NCBI RefSeq assembly: GCF_020297485.1 | Contig: NZ_JAIWZC010000001.1 | Location: 4,154,001 to 4,218,000, forward strand | Direction: 5' to 3' | From: Enterocloster clostridioformis | GTDB taxonomy: Bacteria > Bacillota > Clostridia > Lachnospirales > Lachnospiraceae | DNA: 64,000 nt | Shown here: in pieces, positions 47,418-56,657 of the stretch | How positions within the stretch are numbered: the first letter of the stretch is position 1 | How the letters are laid out: the number at the start of each line of letters is the position of its first letter | Notes under the pieces: model-generated | Seen by the model: only the letters and a program-made list of their open reading frames with translations | The model's database searches: none | Told to the model about the DNA's origin: nothing | Program-made: the position numbers and the translations under genes

Positions 47418-48244
47418 AAAAGTTTAAAGCAGGAAATATTATCAGCCATATATACCTGATTATTCTGACCTTTATCTCCATTTTCCCGCTGGTATGGATT
47501 ATCATATCCTCCCTGAAGGGAAAGGGGGAACTGACAGGTAATCCCACGGCCTTCTGGCCTAAGACATGGACTTTTGACTATTATGCCCATGTTATCAATG
47601 ACCTTAAGTTTTTCGTGAACATCAAAAACAGTGTCATCATTTCTCTGGTGACCACCCTGATTGCCATTACGGTGGCTGCGCTGGCGGCCTATGGAATCGT
47701 CAGGTTCTTTACGCGGCTGGGATCGGCCATGTCCAAGGTGCTGGTGACCACTTACATATTTCCGCCCATCCTTCTGGCCATTCCCTACTCCGTGGTTATG
47801 GGAAAGCTGGAGCTTATTAACACAAGGATTGGCCTGGTTATCGTGTACCTGTCCTTCTCCGTGCCATATGCGGTGTGGCTCCTGACCGGATTTTTCAGGA
47901 CCGTACCCCTGGAAATCGAGGAGGCGGCCAGAATCGACGGGGCCAATAAGATGCAGACCTTTGTCCGGGTGGTGCTTCCGCTGGTGGCGCCCGGCGTGGT
48001 GGCCACGGCCATCTACACCTTCATCAATACCTGGAATGAGTTTCTGTATGCGTTGATTTTGATGAATAATACCAGCAAGATGACGGTTGCGGTTGCCCTG
48101 CGCTCCCTGGACGGAGCTGAGATACTGGACTGGGGCGACATGATGGCAGCATCTGCTCTGGTGGTGCTTCCCTCTGTGATTTTCTTCTGTCTCATACAGA
48201 ATAAGATTGCGGGCGGCATGTCGGATGGCGCTGTGAAATCCTAA
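47414..48244 (+). CDS. Carbohydrate ABC transporter permease, MalG/UgpE type
   Basis: Second sugar permease (276 aa), six helices. The EAA loop IEEAARIDGANKMQTFVRVVLP is near residue 180, with FINTWNEFLYALILMNN after it, as in the MalG group. It is translationally coupled to the MalF-type gene by a 4-nt overlap. Together with the SBP upstream it forms an importer of the kind found in Ruminococcus gnavus sialic-acid clusters. Confidence 0.94.
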   Translation: MKKFKAGNIISHIYLIILTFISIFPLVWIIISSLKGKGELTGNPTAFWPKTWTFDYYAHVINDLKFFVNIKNSVIISLVTTLIAITVAALAAYGIVRFFTRLGSAMSKVLVTTYIFPPILLAIPYSVVMGKLELINTRIGLVIVYLSFSVPYAVWLLTGFFRTVPLEIEEAARIDGANKMQTFVRVVLPLVAPGVVATAIYTFINTWNEFLYALILMNNTSKMTVAVALRSLDGAEILDWGDMMAASALVVLPSVIFFCLIQNKIAGGMSDGAVKS

Positions 48245-48279
48245 TGAATTTAACAGAAAGGTAAAAGGTGTTATATTTT

Positions 48280-49401
48280 ATGGAAGCTTTAACAGGAATC
48301 ATTGGATACGGCGTGATAGGCTCCGGCTATTTCGGGGCGGAGCTGGCACGTATCATGAATACAAAACAGGGGGCGCAGATACGGGCCGTCTATGACCCTG
48401 AAAATGGAGGCACCGTGGCGGCGGAGCTGGGATGCGATGCAGAGGACAGCCTGGAATCGCTGGTATCCAGGAAGGATATACAGGCCGTGATTGTAGCCAC
48501 TCCCAACTATCTGCACAAGGAGCCCGTGCTGGCCGCCGCGGGGCATGGACTTCATGTGTTCTGTGAAAAGCCCATTGCATTAAGCTTTGAGGACTGCCGG
48601 GAGATGGTGGATGCGTGTCAGGAAAACCATGTGGTGTTCATGGCCGGTCATGTGATGAACTTTTTCAGGGGCGTGAGAAAGGCCAAGGAACTCATAGGAC
48701 AGGGCGTTATCGGGGATATTCTCTACTGCCACGGGGCCCGCAATGCGTGGGAGGGAACCGGGGCATCCGAAACCTGGAAAAAGACACGATCCAAATCAGG
48801 AGGACACCTGTACCACCACATCCATGAGCTGGACTGCGTTCAGTTTCTTATGGGAGGCTGTCCTGAAACAGTGACCATGGCAGGCGGCAATGTTGCCCAC
48901 AGGGACGACCGGTTCGGGGATGAGGACGACATGCTGTTCATAACCATGGAGTATCCGGGCAGCCGCTATGCGGTTCTGGAATATGGTTCCGCTTTCCGCT
49001 GGCAGGAGCACTATCTGTTGATACAGGGTACCATGGGAGCCATTAAAATTGATATGTGCAACTGCGGCATGACCCTTAAGACCGGGCAAAAGGAGGAACA
49101 TTTCCTGGTGCACCGCACAAAGGAAGAGGACGATGACAGAACCCGGATTTACAGGGAGACGGAGCGGGACAACGGCAACCAGTTTGGAAGGCCGGGAAGA
49201 AAGCCCTTCCTGTGGCTCAGGGGCATTATGGATGAGGAGATGGAGTTTCTGAACAATGTGCTTCACGGCGCCCGGGTGACGGACGAGTTCCTTCCCCTGC
49301 TCACTGGTGAGGCTGCCAGGAATTCCATAGCTACGGCAGACGCCTGCACCCTGTCCCTCAGGGAAGACAGGAAGGTAAAGCTCAGCGAAATTATGAACTG
49401 A
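48280..49401 (+). CDS. Gfo/Idh/MocA oxidoreductase, NanOx-like (copy 1)
   Basis: NAD-dependent oxidoreductase (373 aa). The Rossmann motif GYGVIGSGYFGAELARI is at the N-terminus, then VFCEKPIALSFEDC with the catalytic Lys of the EKP motif, and KSGGHLYHHIHELDCVQFLMGG with a His pair near the active site. It is closely related to the next gene. NanOx/YjhC-type members convert 2,7-anhydro-Neu5Ac to Neu5Ac through an oxidised intermediate. The ATG at 48280 is chosen; a GTG at 48268 with AAAGG upstream is also possible. Which of the two copies has that activity cannot be told. Confidence 0.88.
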   Translation: MEALTGIIGYGVIGSGYFGAELARIMNTKQGAQIRAVYDPENGGTVAAELGCDAEDSLESLVSRKDIQAVIVATPNYLHKEPVLAAAGHGLHVFCEKPIALSFEDCREMVDACQENHVVFMAGHVMNFFRGVRKAKELIGQGVIGDILYCHGARNAWEGTGASETWKKTRSKSGGHLYHHIHELDCVQFLMGGCPETVTMAGGNVAHRDDRFGDEDDMLFITMEYPGSRYAVLEYGSAFRWQEHYLLIQGTMGAIKIDMCNCGMTLKTGQKEEHFLVHRTKEEDDDRTRIYRETERDNGNQFGRPGRKPFLWLRGIMDEEMEFLNNVLHGARVTDEFLPLLTGEAARNSIATADACTLSLREDRKVKLSEIMN

Positions 49402-49430
49402 AATAATATGGACGGTAAAGGAGAACAGTC

Positions 49431-50546
49431 ATGAAGACAATTGGATATGCAGTGGTTGGAACGGGATATTTTGGGGCGGAGCTGGCCCGCATCATGAAGG
49501 AGCAGGAGGGCGCCAGGGTAGTGGCTGTCTATGACCCGGAGAATGCGGGGACAGTGGCGGCTGAGCTGGGCTGTGACGTGGAGACGGATCTGGATCGGTT
49601 ATACAGCCGTGAGGACGTGGACGCGGTGATAGTGGCATCGCCCAATTACCTTCACAAGGAACCGGTCATCAAGGCGGCGGAGCATGGGGTGCACGTATTC
49701 TGTGAAAAGCCCATTGCCCTGTCCTATCAGGACTGCGTGGAGATGGTGGAGGCATGCGTTGCCCACAACGTCACCTTTATGGCAGGCCATGTGATGAACT
49801 TTTTCAGGGGTGTGCGCACAGCCAAAAAGATGATTAATGAGGGAGTCATCGGCAAGGTGCTGTACTGCCACTCTGCCAGGAACGGTTGGGAGGATATTCA
49901 GCCCTCTGTCAGCTGGAAGAAAATAAGGGCCAAATCAGGAGGCCATCTCTACCATCACATCCATGAGCTGGACTGTATCCAGTTCCTTATGGGCGGCTGC
50001 CCTGATGAAGTGACCATGGCAGGCGGCAATGTGGCCCACTGCGGGGAACAGTTCGGGGATGAGGACGATATGCTGTTTATCACCATGGAATACGGTGATA
50101 ACCGGTACGCTGTTCTGGAGTACGGCTCCGCTTTCCACTGGCCGGAACATTATGTGCTGATTCAGGGAACAGAGGGCGCCATCCGCCTGGATATGTTTAA
50201 CTGCGGCGGAACCCTTAAGAAGGGGGATAAGGAGGAGCATTTCCTCATGCACAAGACGCAGGAGGAGGACGACGACCGCACCAGAATCTATCACGGCACG
50301 GAGATGGACGGAGCCATCATGTACGGCAAACCGGGGAAGAAGCCGCCTATGTGGCTTCACAGCATCATGTATGATGAGATGGAGTATTTCAACCATATCA
50401 TGCATGGGGCCCAGCCGGACGAGGAGTTTAAGGCCCTGCTTACAGGGGAGGCTGCCAGGAACGCCATTGCCACGGCAGACGCCTGCACCAAGTCCCGGTT
50501 TGAGAACAGAAAGGTGAAGCTGTCTGAGATAACGGGGGTGAAATAA
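49431..50546 (+). CDS. Gfo/Idh/MocA oxidoreductase, NanOx-like (copy 2)
   Basis: Tandem paralogue (371 aa), about two-thirds identical to copy 1 by eye. It keeps GTGYFGAELARIMKEQ, VFCEKPIALSYQDC, and SGGHLYHHIHELDCIQFLMGG. In the substrate-side segment it reads KPGKKPPMWLHSIM, where copy 1 has RPGRKPFLWLRGIM. From memory of the family, this copy is nearer to the characterised R. gnavus 2,7-anhydro-Neu5Ac enzyme; an alignment would decide. AAAGGAG precedes the ATG, and the lyase gene follows after 2 nt. Confidence 0.9.
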   Translation: MKTIGYAVVGTGYFGAELARIMKEQEGARVVAVYDPENAGTVAAELGCDVETDLDRLYSREDVDAVIVASPNYLHKEPVIKAAEHGVHVFCEKPIALSYQDCVEMVEACVAHNVTFMAGHVMNFFRGVRTAKKMINEGVIGKVLYCHSARNGWEDIQPSVSWKKIRAKSGGHLYHHIHELDCIQFLMGGCPDEVTMAGGNVAHCGEQFGDEDDMLFITMEYGDNRYAVLEYGSAFHWPEHYVLIQGTEGAIRLDMFNCGGTLKKGDKEEHFLMHKTQEEDDDRTRIYHGTEMDGAIMYGKPGKKPPMWLHSIMYDEMEYFNHIMHGAQPDEEFKALLTGEAARNAIATADACTKSRFENRKVKLSEITGVK

Positions 50547-50548
50547 GA

Positions 50549-51472
50549 ATGAAGCTTGACAAATACAGGGGAATTATCCCGGCATTTTACGCCTGCTACG
50601 ACAAGGCAGGAGAGGTAAGTGAGGACGGGGTGCGGGCGCTGACCAGGTACTTCGTGGACCAGGGGGTGAAGGGCGTCTATGTGGGCGGATCTTCGGGAGA
50701 ATGTATCTACCAGTCTGTGGAGGACAGGAAGAAGACGCTGGAGGCTGTGATGGACGAGGCCGCGGGCTGTCTCACAGTTATTGCCCATGTTGCCTGCAAC
50801 AATACAAGAGACAGCCGCATTCTGGCAGCCCATGCCCAGGACTTGGGTGTGGACGGGATTGCGGCCATACCGCCCATTTATTTCAAGCTGCCTGAATATT
50901 CTGTTGCCGGGTACTGGAATGATATATCGGAGGCAGCGCCTGAGACGGATTTCATTATCTATAACATACCACAGCTGGCCGGTACGGCCCTGACCATGAA
51001 TCTTTTAAAGACAATGCTTTTAAACAGGCAGGTGGCAGGCGTGAAGAACTCATCCATGCCGGTACAGGACATCCAGATGTTTAAGGCGGAGGCCATGAAG
51101 ACACGGCAGGACTTCATCGTGTTCAACGGTCCGGATGAACAGCTGGTGTCCGGTCTGGCCATGGGGGCGGACGGGGGAATCGGCGGTACCTACGGAGCCA
51201 TGCCGGAGCTGTTTTTAAAGATATATGAGCTGGTGTCGGAAAACAGGATAGCAGAGGCCAGGGCCATCCAGTATGAAGCGGATGAAATCATATATAAGCT
51301 CTGTTCGGGAACATGCAATATGTACGCCATGATAAAGGAAGTGCTGCGCATCAGCAGGGGAATTGATATAGGCGGAGTCAGGAAACCGCTGACAGACTTA
51401 TGCGGCAGCGACCGGGCCATTGCCGGGGAGGCAGCCGCCATGATAGAAGACGCAAAGGAGAGATACTGCTGA
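50549..51472 (+). CDS. nanA: N-acetylneuraminate lyase-like DapA family aldolase
   Basis: Class I aldolase of the DapA/NanA family (307 aa), expected to split Neu5Ac into ManNAc and pyruvate. YVGGSSGECIYQSVEDRK near residue 45 is the NanA form of the carboxylate-binding motif, NIPQLAGTALTMNLL contains the region of the catalytic Tyr-equivalent, and the Schiff-base Lys is in VAGVKNSSMPVQD. The GADGGIGGTYGAMPELF stretch is typical of sialate lyases. Operon context with NanE and YhcH supports this role. Confidence 0.88.
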   Translation: MKLDKYRGIIPAFYACYDKAGEVSEDGVRALTRYFVDQGVKGVYVGGSSGECIYQSVEDRKKTLEAVMDEAAGCLTVIAHVACNNTRDSRILAAHAQDLGVDGIAAIPPIYFKLPEYSVAGYWNDISEAAPETDFIIYNIPQLAGTALTMNLLKTMLLNRQVAGVKNSSMPVQDIQMFKAEAMKTRQDFIVFNGPDEQLVSGLAMGADGGIGGTYGAMPELFLKIYELVSENRIAEARAIQYEADEIIYKLCSGTCNMYAMIKEVLRISRGIDIGGVRKPLTDLCGSDRAIAGEAAAMIEDAKERYC

Positions 51473-51473
51473 T

Positions 51474-51938
51474 ATGATATACGACTTGCTGACTAATATA
51501 GGAAATTACAGGGGCATGAACAGGAATCTTGATAAGGCCATTGATTATCTGATGGCATCGGATATAAACACCCTTCCCCTGGGAAAGACGGTGATTGACG
51601 GGGACAGGGTATTCCTGCAGGTGATGGAAGCCAGGACCCGCCAGCTGACGGATGAGAGCTATGAAGTGCACAGAGATTATATGGACATCCAGATAGACAT
51701 TGAGGGGTGCGAGGTCATAGAGACAGCCCTTGACGGTGTGACTCCCATCGGAGAATACCAACCGGACTTTCAGAAGGCGGCAGCCAGGGGCGGGGCAGGG
51801 GGACGCTGCGTTATGGGACCCGGCAGGTTCATCCTGTGCATGGCCGGGGAGGCTCATGGGCCGGGCGGATGTCTGGAAGAGCCTGAATCTATCAAAAAAT
51901 GTGTGGTGAAGGTGGCTGTGGCCGATGAAAGGCCGTGA
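51474..51938 (+). CDS. YhcH/YjgK/YiaL family protein (NanQ-like)
   Basis: Cupin-type protein (154 aa) of the YhcH/YjgK/YiaL (DUF386) family. E. coli members help the anomer conversion of sialic acid. The segments DINTLPLGKTVIDGDRVFLQV, SYEVHRDYMDIQIDIEG with the metal-binding-like His-x-Asp and ECMA-type end FILCMAGEAHGPG, then CVVKVAVA, are characteristic. The start overlaps nothing but is only 1 nt after the lyase stop. It is the sixth gene of the sialate operon. Confidence 0.88.
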   Translation: MIYDLLTNIGNYRGMNRNLDKAIDYLMASDINTLPLGKTVIDGDRVFLQVMEARTRQLTDESYEVHRDYMDIQIDIEGCEVIETALDGVTPIGEYQPDFQKAAARGGAGGRCVMGPGRFILCMAGEAHGPGGCLEEPESIKKCVVKVAVADERP

Positions 51939-51965
51939 TAGCCGGAGTGAAAGGATTGGAACGAA

Positions 51966-52670
51966 ATGGACAAGACAGAACTTTTTAACCGTATCAAAGG
52001 AAAGCTCATCATTTCCTGCCAGGCCCTGCCCGGGGAACCTCTTTATGATCCGGAGCGATCCCTGATGCCTTATATGGCCAGGGCGGCCAGGGAGGCCGGA
52101 AGTCCTATGATACGTGCCAACACGGTGCGGGATGTGCTGGGAATCAAGAGGGAGACAGGGCTTCCCGTCATCGGTCTGATAAAGCAGGTGTATGAGGGCT
52201 TTGACGGTTATATTACGCCTACCATGGGGGAGGTGGATGCCTTGGCAGAGGCAGGGGCCGACATCATTGCCATTGACTGTACGGACAGGAGGCGGGGAGA
52301 CGGCCTGAGCCCGTGGGAATACATACAGAGCATCAAAAAAAAATATCCGGATCAGATTCTGATGGCCGATATCTCCGATTACCAGGAGGGTCTTAAGGCA
52401 TGGAAAAGCGGCATTGACCTGGTGAGCACCACCATGAGCGGATACACGGACTACACCCCCAAGCTGGAGGGACCGGATTTTGAACTGGTCAGGCGCCTTG
52501 CGTCAGAACTTCCTATCCCGGTTATCGGGGAAGGCCGTGTGCACACGCCGGATGAGGCTGTGAAAATGCTGGATATGGGCGCTTGGGCAGTCATCGTGGG
52601 CGGGGCCATCACCCGGCCGCTGGAGATTGCCGGGCGGTTTATGAAGGCGGTTAACGGCAGGCGGGGATAG
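51966..52670 (+). CDS. nanE: N-acetylmannosamine-6-phosphate 2-epimerase
   Basis: TIM-barrel epimerase (234 aa) that converts ManNAc-6-P to GlcNAc-6-P. IKGKLIISCQALPGEPLYDP at the N-terminus, GLIKQVYEGFDGYITPTM with the catalytic Lys, AGADIIAIDCTDRRR and the phosphate-binding ends IGEGRVHTPDEA and WAVIVGGAITRP are all present. A ManNAc kinase (nanK) is needed before this step but none is in the window. It is the last gene of the operon, followed by a hairpin without a T-run. Confidence 0.95.
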   Translation: MDKTELFNRIKGKLIISCQALPGEPLYDPERSLMPYMARAAREAGSPMIRANTVRDVLGIKRETGLPVIGLIKQVYEGFDGYITPTMGEVDALAEAGADIIAIDCTDRRRGDGLSPWEYIQSIKKKYPDQILMADISDYQEGLKAWKSGIDLVSTTMSGYTDYTPKLEGPDFELVRRLASELPIPVIGEGRVHTPDEAVKMLDMGAWAVIVGGAITRPLEIAGRFMKAVNGRRG

Positions 52671-52702
52671 AAGATAAATAGAGAAAACTAAGGGAATTAA
52701 AG

Positions 52703-52741
52703 AGAGAGGGACAGCACCCGGTGAGAGGGCTGTCCCTCTCT
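52703..52741 (+). terminator. Hairpin at the end of the sialic-acid operon
   Basis: A perfect 13-bp stem (52703-52715 with 52729-52741) with a 13-nt loop, but followed by TGCTGCTCC rather than a T-run. It may be a weak terminator or a 3'-end stabiliser. Confidence 0.5.
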
Positions 52742-52829
52742 TGCTGCTCCTGATGCCGGAACCCGGACAGATAAGCCTTAGGTAACTGCGGCAACACTGC
52801 AATGGCTGACGTCATTAAGAATTGACAAG

Positions 52830-53424
52830 ATGACGTCCCAGCCAGACCCGGACCTGTCGCCCCTCACCGGCCTGGAAAAGCTGGAAATCAAGGGTTTTAT
52901 GGCCATTTTCTCTGTCAGGGGGCTTAGGGGACTGAAGGAGCTTTCCATACACAGCTGTAATGTGGACGGGGCGGATGCCCTCTCATCTCTGACCGGTGTG
53001 GAGCGGCTTACATTTTACTCTGTATGGAATTCACAGGGAAATCTGAGAAACCTGGACTTCCTCAAAGGAAAATCCCAGCCTGCGGGTGCTGGGACTCAGA
53101 AATATGGAGCTTCATAAGAATTATTATGTAGAATCCTACGGCGGAATGACCAGTGTGTGGTATGATGACGTGAAGCTGGGGTAACATATGAATATCCTGT
53201 CCCGCTTTTCCAATCTGGAGGAGTTGTACCTGGACGGCAACGAGCTGGCAGACCTGAATTTTGCCGCGGGGTTAAAGAACCTTAAAAGACTCGGCCTTAA
53301 GGACTACTATATAACGGACCTGGGCCCTCTGAAGCAGGCGGAATTCCTGGAGTATCTGGACATCCGTGACAACCCTGTGGGCGAAATGGGTGACGTGGGT
53401 AACGGAGTGGAAATTATTCAGTAA
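52830..53424 (+). pseudogene. Leucine-rich-repeat protein remnant
   Basis: A broken LRR gene. The first frame (52830 onward) has LTGLEKLEIKGFMAIFSV and LRGLKELSIHSCNV repeats. Near 53065 in an A-run the frame must shift to continue as NPSLRVLGLRNMELHKN. A premature TAA follows at 53182-53184, after which the same frame resumes (FSNLEELYLDGNELADLNF, LKNLKRLGLKDYYI) to a stop at 53422-53424. At least one frameshift and one nonsense change are present, and no convincing 5' end or signal peptide is seen. Confidence 0.7.
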
Positions 53425-53473
53425 TCATGATATTGCCATCTTCTTAATAATAACGAAATATTTATCAGTTTAT

Positions 53474-53502
53474 TTGAAAAAATAGAGATAATATGATATA
53501 TT
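53474..53502 (+). promoter_or_regulatory. Extended -10 promoter of the rfb genes
   Basis: TTGAAA (53474-53479) and TATATT (53497-53502) are 17 nt apart, with TG one base before the -10. Confidence 0.65.
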
Positions 53503-53528
53503 GGACAAAGAAAAAATCAGGTAAAGAC

Positions 53529-53563
53529 GTCCGCTAAGCGGTCTATTCACGCTTACAGCGGAC
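53529..53563 (+). repeat. Leader hairpin before rfbA
   Basis: GTCCGCT (53529-53535) pairs with AGCGGAC (53557-53563), ending just before the GAGGAGG ribosome site. A possible translational control or mRNA stability element. Confidence 0.45.
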
Positions 53564-53575
53564 CGAGGAGGAAAT

Positions 53576-54475
53576 ATGAAAGGGATTATACTGGCCGGAG
53601 GAAGCGGGACGCGGCTCTATCCGTTAACCAAGGTAACTTCCAAACAGCTGCTTCCGATTTACGACAAACCAATGATATATTATCCGCTGTCTGTCCTTAT
53701 GAATGCGGGAATCAGGGACATCCTGATTATCTCCACTCCGGATGATACGCCAAGATTTGAGGCTCTTTTGGGCGACGGCCACCAGTTTGGCATTGAGCTG
53801 AGCTATGCGGTACAGCCAAGCCCGGACGGGCTGGCCCAGGCTTTTATCATCGGTGAGGAATTTATTGGCGGGGATTCTGTGGCAATGGTTCTGGGTGATA
53901 ATATTTTCCACGGACAGGGGCTGACCAAGCGCCTGCGCACCGCGGCGTCCAAGGAAAAGGGCGCCACGGTGTTCGGTTACTATGTGGATGATCCGGAGCG
54001 CTTCGGCATAGTGGAGTTTGACGGGGACGGCAAGGCCATTTCCATTGAGGAGAAGCCGGAGAAGCCAAAGTCCAACTACTGTGTCACCGGTCTTTATTTC
54101 TATGATAACCGGGTGGTGGAGTACGCGAAAAACTTAAAGCCCTCAGCCAGAGGCGAGCTGGAAATCACGGATTTAAACCGCATTTACCTGGAGAAGGGCG
54201 AGCTGGACGTGATTCTCCTGGGACAGGGATTTACATGGCTGGATACAGGAACCCATGAGTCGCTGGTGGAGGCCACGAATTTTGTTAAGACCGTGGAGAC
54301 ACACCAGCACCGCAAGATAGCGTGCCTGGAGGAAATTGCCTATCTCAGGGGCTGGATTACCAGGGAACAGGTTATGGAGACCTATGAGATTCTTAAAAAG
54401 AACCAGTACGGCAAGTATTTAAAGGACGTTCTGGACGGAAAGTATGTGGATAAGATACACCCACAGGATTTTTAA
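53576..54475 (+). CDS. rfbA: Glucose-1-phosphate thymidylyltransferase
   Basis: RfbA/RmlA (299 aa) makes dTDP-glucose from dTTP and glucose-1-phosphate, the first step of dTDP-L-rhamnose synthesis. The nucleotide loop [20 protein letters not shown] is at the N-terminus, then [22 protein letters not shown] and [12 protein letters not shown]. Length is normal. GAGGAGG precedes the start. It is followed by rfbB after 15 nt. Confidence 0.97.
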   Translation: MKGIILAGGSGTRLYPLTKVTSKQLLPIYDKPMIYYPLSVLMNAGIRDILIISTPDDTPRFEALLGDGHQFGIELSYAVQPSPDGLAQAFIIGEEFIGGDSVAMVLGDNIFHGQGLTKRLRTAASKEKGATVFGYYVDDPERFGIVEFDGDGKAISIEEKPEKPKSNYCVTGLYFYDNRVVEYAKNLKPSARGELEITDLNRIYLEKGELDVILLGQGFTWLDTGTHESLVEATNFVKTVETHQHRKIACLEEIAYLRGWITREQVMETYEILKKNQYGKYLKDVLDGKYVDKIHPQDF

Positions 54476-54490
54476 CGGAGGAAAATATAC

Positions 54491-55513
54491 ATGAAAATTA
54501 TTGTAACCGGCGGAGCCGGATTTATCGGAAGCAACTTTGTACACCATATGGTAAATAAATACCCGGATTATGAAATCATCAACCTGGACCTGCTGACCTA
54601 TGCGGGCAACCTGGAAAACTTAAAGCCTGTTGAGGACAAGCCCAATTATAAATTTGTAAAGGGCGACATTGCCGACAGGAAGTTTATATTTGAGCTGTTT
54701 GAGAAGGAAAAGCCGGATGTGGTGGTAAACTTTGCCGCCGAGAGCCATGTGGACCGTTCCATTACAGACCCGGAGGCCTTTGTGAGGACCAATGTCATGG
54801 GAACCACAACCCTCCTTGACGCCTGTCGTACCTATGGCATCAAGCGCTATCATCAGGTTTCCACCGATGAGGTGTACGGCGACCTGCCTCTTGACAGACC
54901 GGACCTTTTCTTTACAGAGGAAACGCCCCTGCACACATCCAGCCCTTATTCATCTTCCAAGGCAAGCGCTGATCTGTTCGTGCTGGCATATCACAGGACA
55001 TACGGCCTGCCGGTGACTGTGTCCAGGTGTTCCAATAACTACGGCCCCTATCATTTCCCGGAGAAGCTGATTCCCCTTATTATCAGCCGCGCCCTGGCAG
55101 ATGAGGAGCTTCCTGTGTACGGCACGGGAGAGAATGTGCGCGACTGGCTCCATGTGGCGGATCACTGCCAGGCTATTGACCTGGTTATCCACAAGGGACG
55201 CGAGGGAGAGGTGTATAACATCGGAGGGCATAATGAGCGCACCAACCTGGAAGTGGTAAAGACCATTCTGAAGGCCCTTGATAAGCCTGAGAGCCTGATT
55301 AAGTTTGTGACAGACCGTCCCGGCCATGACATGCGCTACGCCATTGACCCGGCCAAGATAGAAACAGAGCTGGGATGGAAGCCAACGTATAATTTTGATA
55401 CAGGAATCGAGCAGACCATCCGGTGGTACCTGGACAACCAGGACTGGTGGAAGAATATTCTGAGCGGCGAGTACAGTAATTATTTCGATAAGATGTACGG
55501 CAGCCGCCTGTAG
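54491..55513 (+). CDS. rfbB: dTDP-glucose 4,6-dehydratase
   Basis: RfbB/RmlB (340 aa), an extended short-chain dehydrogenase that makes dTDP-4-keto-6-deoxyglucose. The NAD motif GGAGFIGSNFVHH is at the start; the catalytic YSSSKASADLF follows the STDEVYGDLP segment, and SRCSNNYGPYHFPEKLIPL is characteristic. It lies between rfbA and rfbD in a dTDP-sugar operon. Confidence 0.98.
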   Translation: MKIIVTGGAGFIGSNFVHHMVNKYPDYEIINLDLLTYAGNLENLKPVEDKPNYKFVKGDIADRKFIFELFEKEKPDVVVNFAAESHVDRSITDPEAFVRTNVMGTTTLLDACRTYGIKRYHQVSTDEVYGDLPLDRPDLFFTEETPLHTSSPYSSSKASADLFVLAYHRTYGLPVTVSRCSNNYGPYHFPEKLIPLIISRALADEELPVYGTGENVRDWLHVADHCQAIDLVIHKGREGEVYNIGGHNERTNLEVVKTILKALDKPESLIKFVTDRPGHDMRYAIDPAKIETELGWKPTYNFDTGIEQTIRWYLDNQDWWKNILSGEYSNYFDKMYGSRL

Positions 55514-55628
55514 GTAAACATGTGGCTGGCGGAGGAGGGAAATGCCCCGGAGTACGTTTGTGAGACGTGTCCGTTTCGGGGGTTCCCGTCCTCTGCCGGC
55601 CATTATTAAGAACGGAGGTAAATGGATT

Positions 55629-56489
55629 ATGAAAGTTCTGGTAACAGGTGTAAAAGGCCAGCTGGGCCATGACGTGATGAATGAACTGGCCCTTCGCGGG
55701 ATTGAGGGAATCGGTGTGGACGTGGAGGAAATGGATATCACGGACCGCACAGCGTGCGAAACTGTGATTTCCCAGGAAAAACCAGACGCAGTTATCCACT
55801 GTGCGGCATATACTGCAGTAGATGCTGCTGAAGATAACCTGGAACTGTGCCGCAAAATCAATGCTGAGGGGACGCGCAATATCGCCAGGGTCTGCAAGGC
55901 CATGGATATCAAGATGATGTACATCAGCACGGACTATGTGTTTAATGGCGGCGGCCAGCGGCCATGGGAGCCGGATGACCACAGGGAACCCCTTAATGTA
56001 TACGGGCTGACAAAGTATGAGGGCGAGATTGCGGTGGAGCAGAATATACAGAAGTATTTTATTGTGCGCATCGCCTGGGTATTTGGCGTCAACGGCAGGA
56101 ACTTCATTAAGACCATGCTCCGTCTGGGGAAGGAGAAGGGGGCTGTATCCGTGGTAAATGACCAGATTGGTTCCCCCACATATACGTACGACCTGGCCCG
56201 CCTTTTGGTGGATATGATTCAGACAGACAAGTACGGGCGTTACCATGCCACCAACGAAGGGCTGTGCAGCTGGTATGAGTTTGCATGCGAGATATTCCGC
56301 CAGGCCGGCATGGACGAGGTGAAGGTGACTCCGGTGGATTCTGACGGTTTCCCTGCCAAGGCAAAGCGGCCCTCCAACAGCCGTATGAGTAAGGAAAAGC
56401 TGACTGAGAACGGTTTTGAGCGTCTGCCTTCATGGCAGGATGCCCTGGGACGTTACCTGAAGGTTCTTAAGGAAAACGGGATGGCATAA
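55629..56489 (+). CDS. rfbD: dTDP-4-dehydrorhamnose reductase
   Basis: RfbD/RmlD (286 aa), last step of dTDP-L-rhamnose synthesis. The start at 55629 has CGGAGG upstream and gives the normal N-terminus MKVLVTGVKGQLGHDV; an in-frame extension to 55542 is not supported. STDYVFNGGGQRPWEPDD and the catalytic YGLTKYEGE are present. The intermediate epimerase gene rfbC is not found between rfbB and rfbD or elsewhere in the window. Confidence 0.96.
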   Translation: MKVLVTGVKGQLGHDVMNELALRGIEGIGVDVEEMDITDRTACETVISQEKPDAVIHCAAYTAVDAAEDNLELCRKINAEGTRNIARVCKAMDIKMMYISTDYVFNGGGQRPWEPDDHREPLNVYGLTKYEGEIAVEQNIQKYFIVRIAWVFGVNGRNFIKTMLRLGKEKGAVSVVNDQIGSPTYTYDLARLLVDMIQTDKYGRYHATNEGLCSWYEFACEIFRQAGMDEVKVTPVDSDGFPAKAKRPSNSRMSKEKLTENGFERLPSWQDALGRYLKVLKENGMA

Positions 56490-56657
56490 GACGGGGGCCC
56501 GGCTGCGGCAGGGGCATGTAACGGGGACAGTTTGGATTGACAGCAGACCATTTAGCAGCGGCGTGACTGCTGCGTCATCCTGAACCGCCATGGACCAAGA
56601 GGGCGGACAGAGATGGAATGCGGGCCTAAATAACAAGACAGGGAGGAATTAATAACA

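Noticed and set aside
54950..56246. Two long minus-strand frames of more than 300 codons
   Set aside because: They lie opposite rfbB and rfbD, which carry intact catalytic motifs. No ribosome site or recognisable motif supports the antisense frames.
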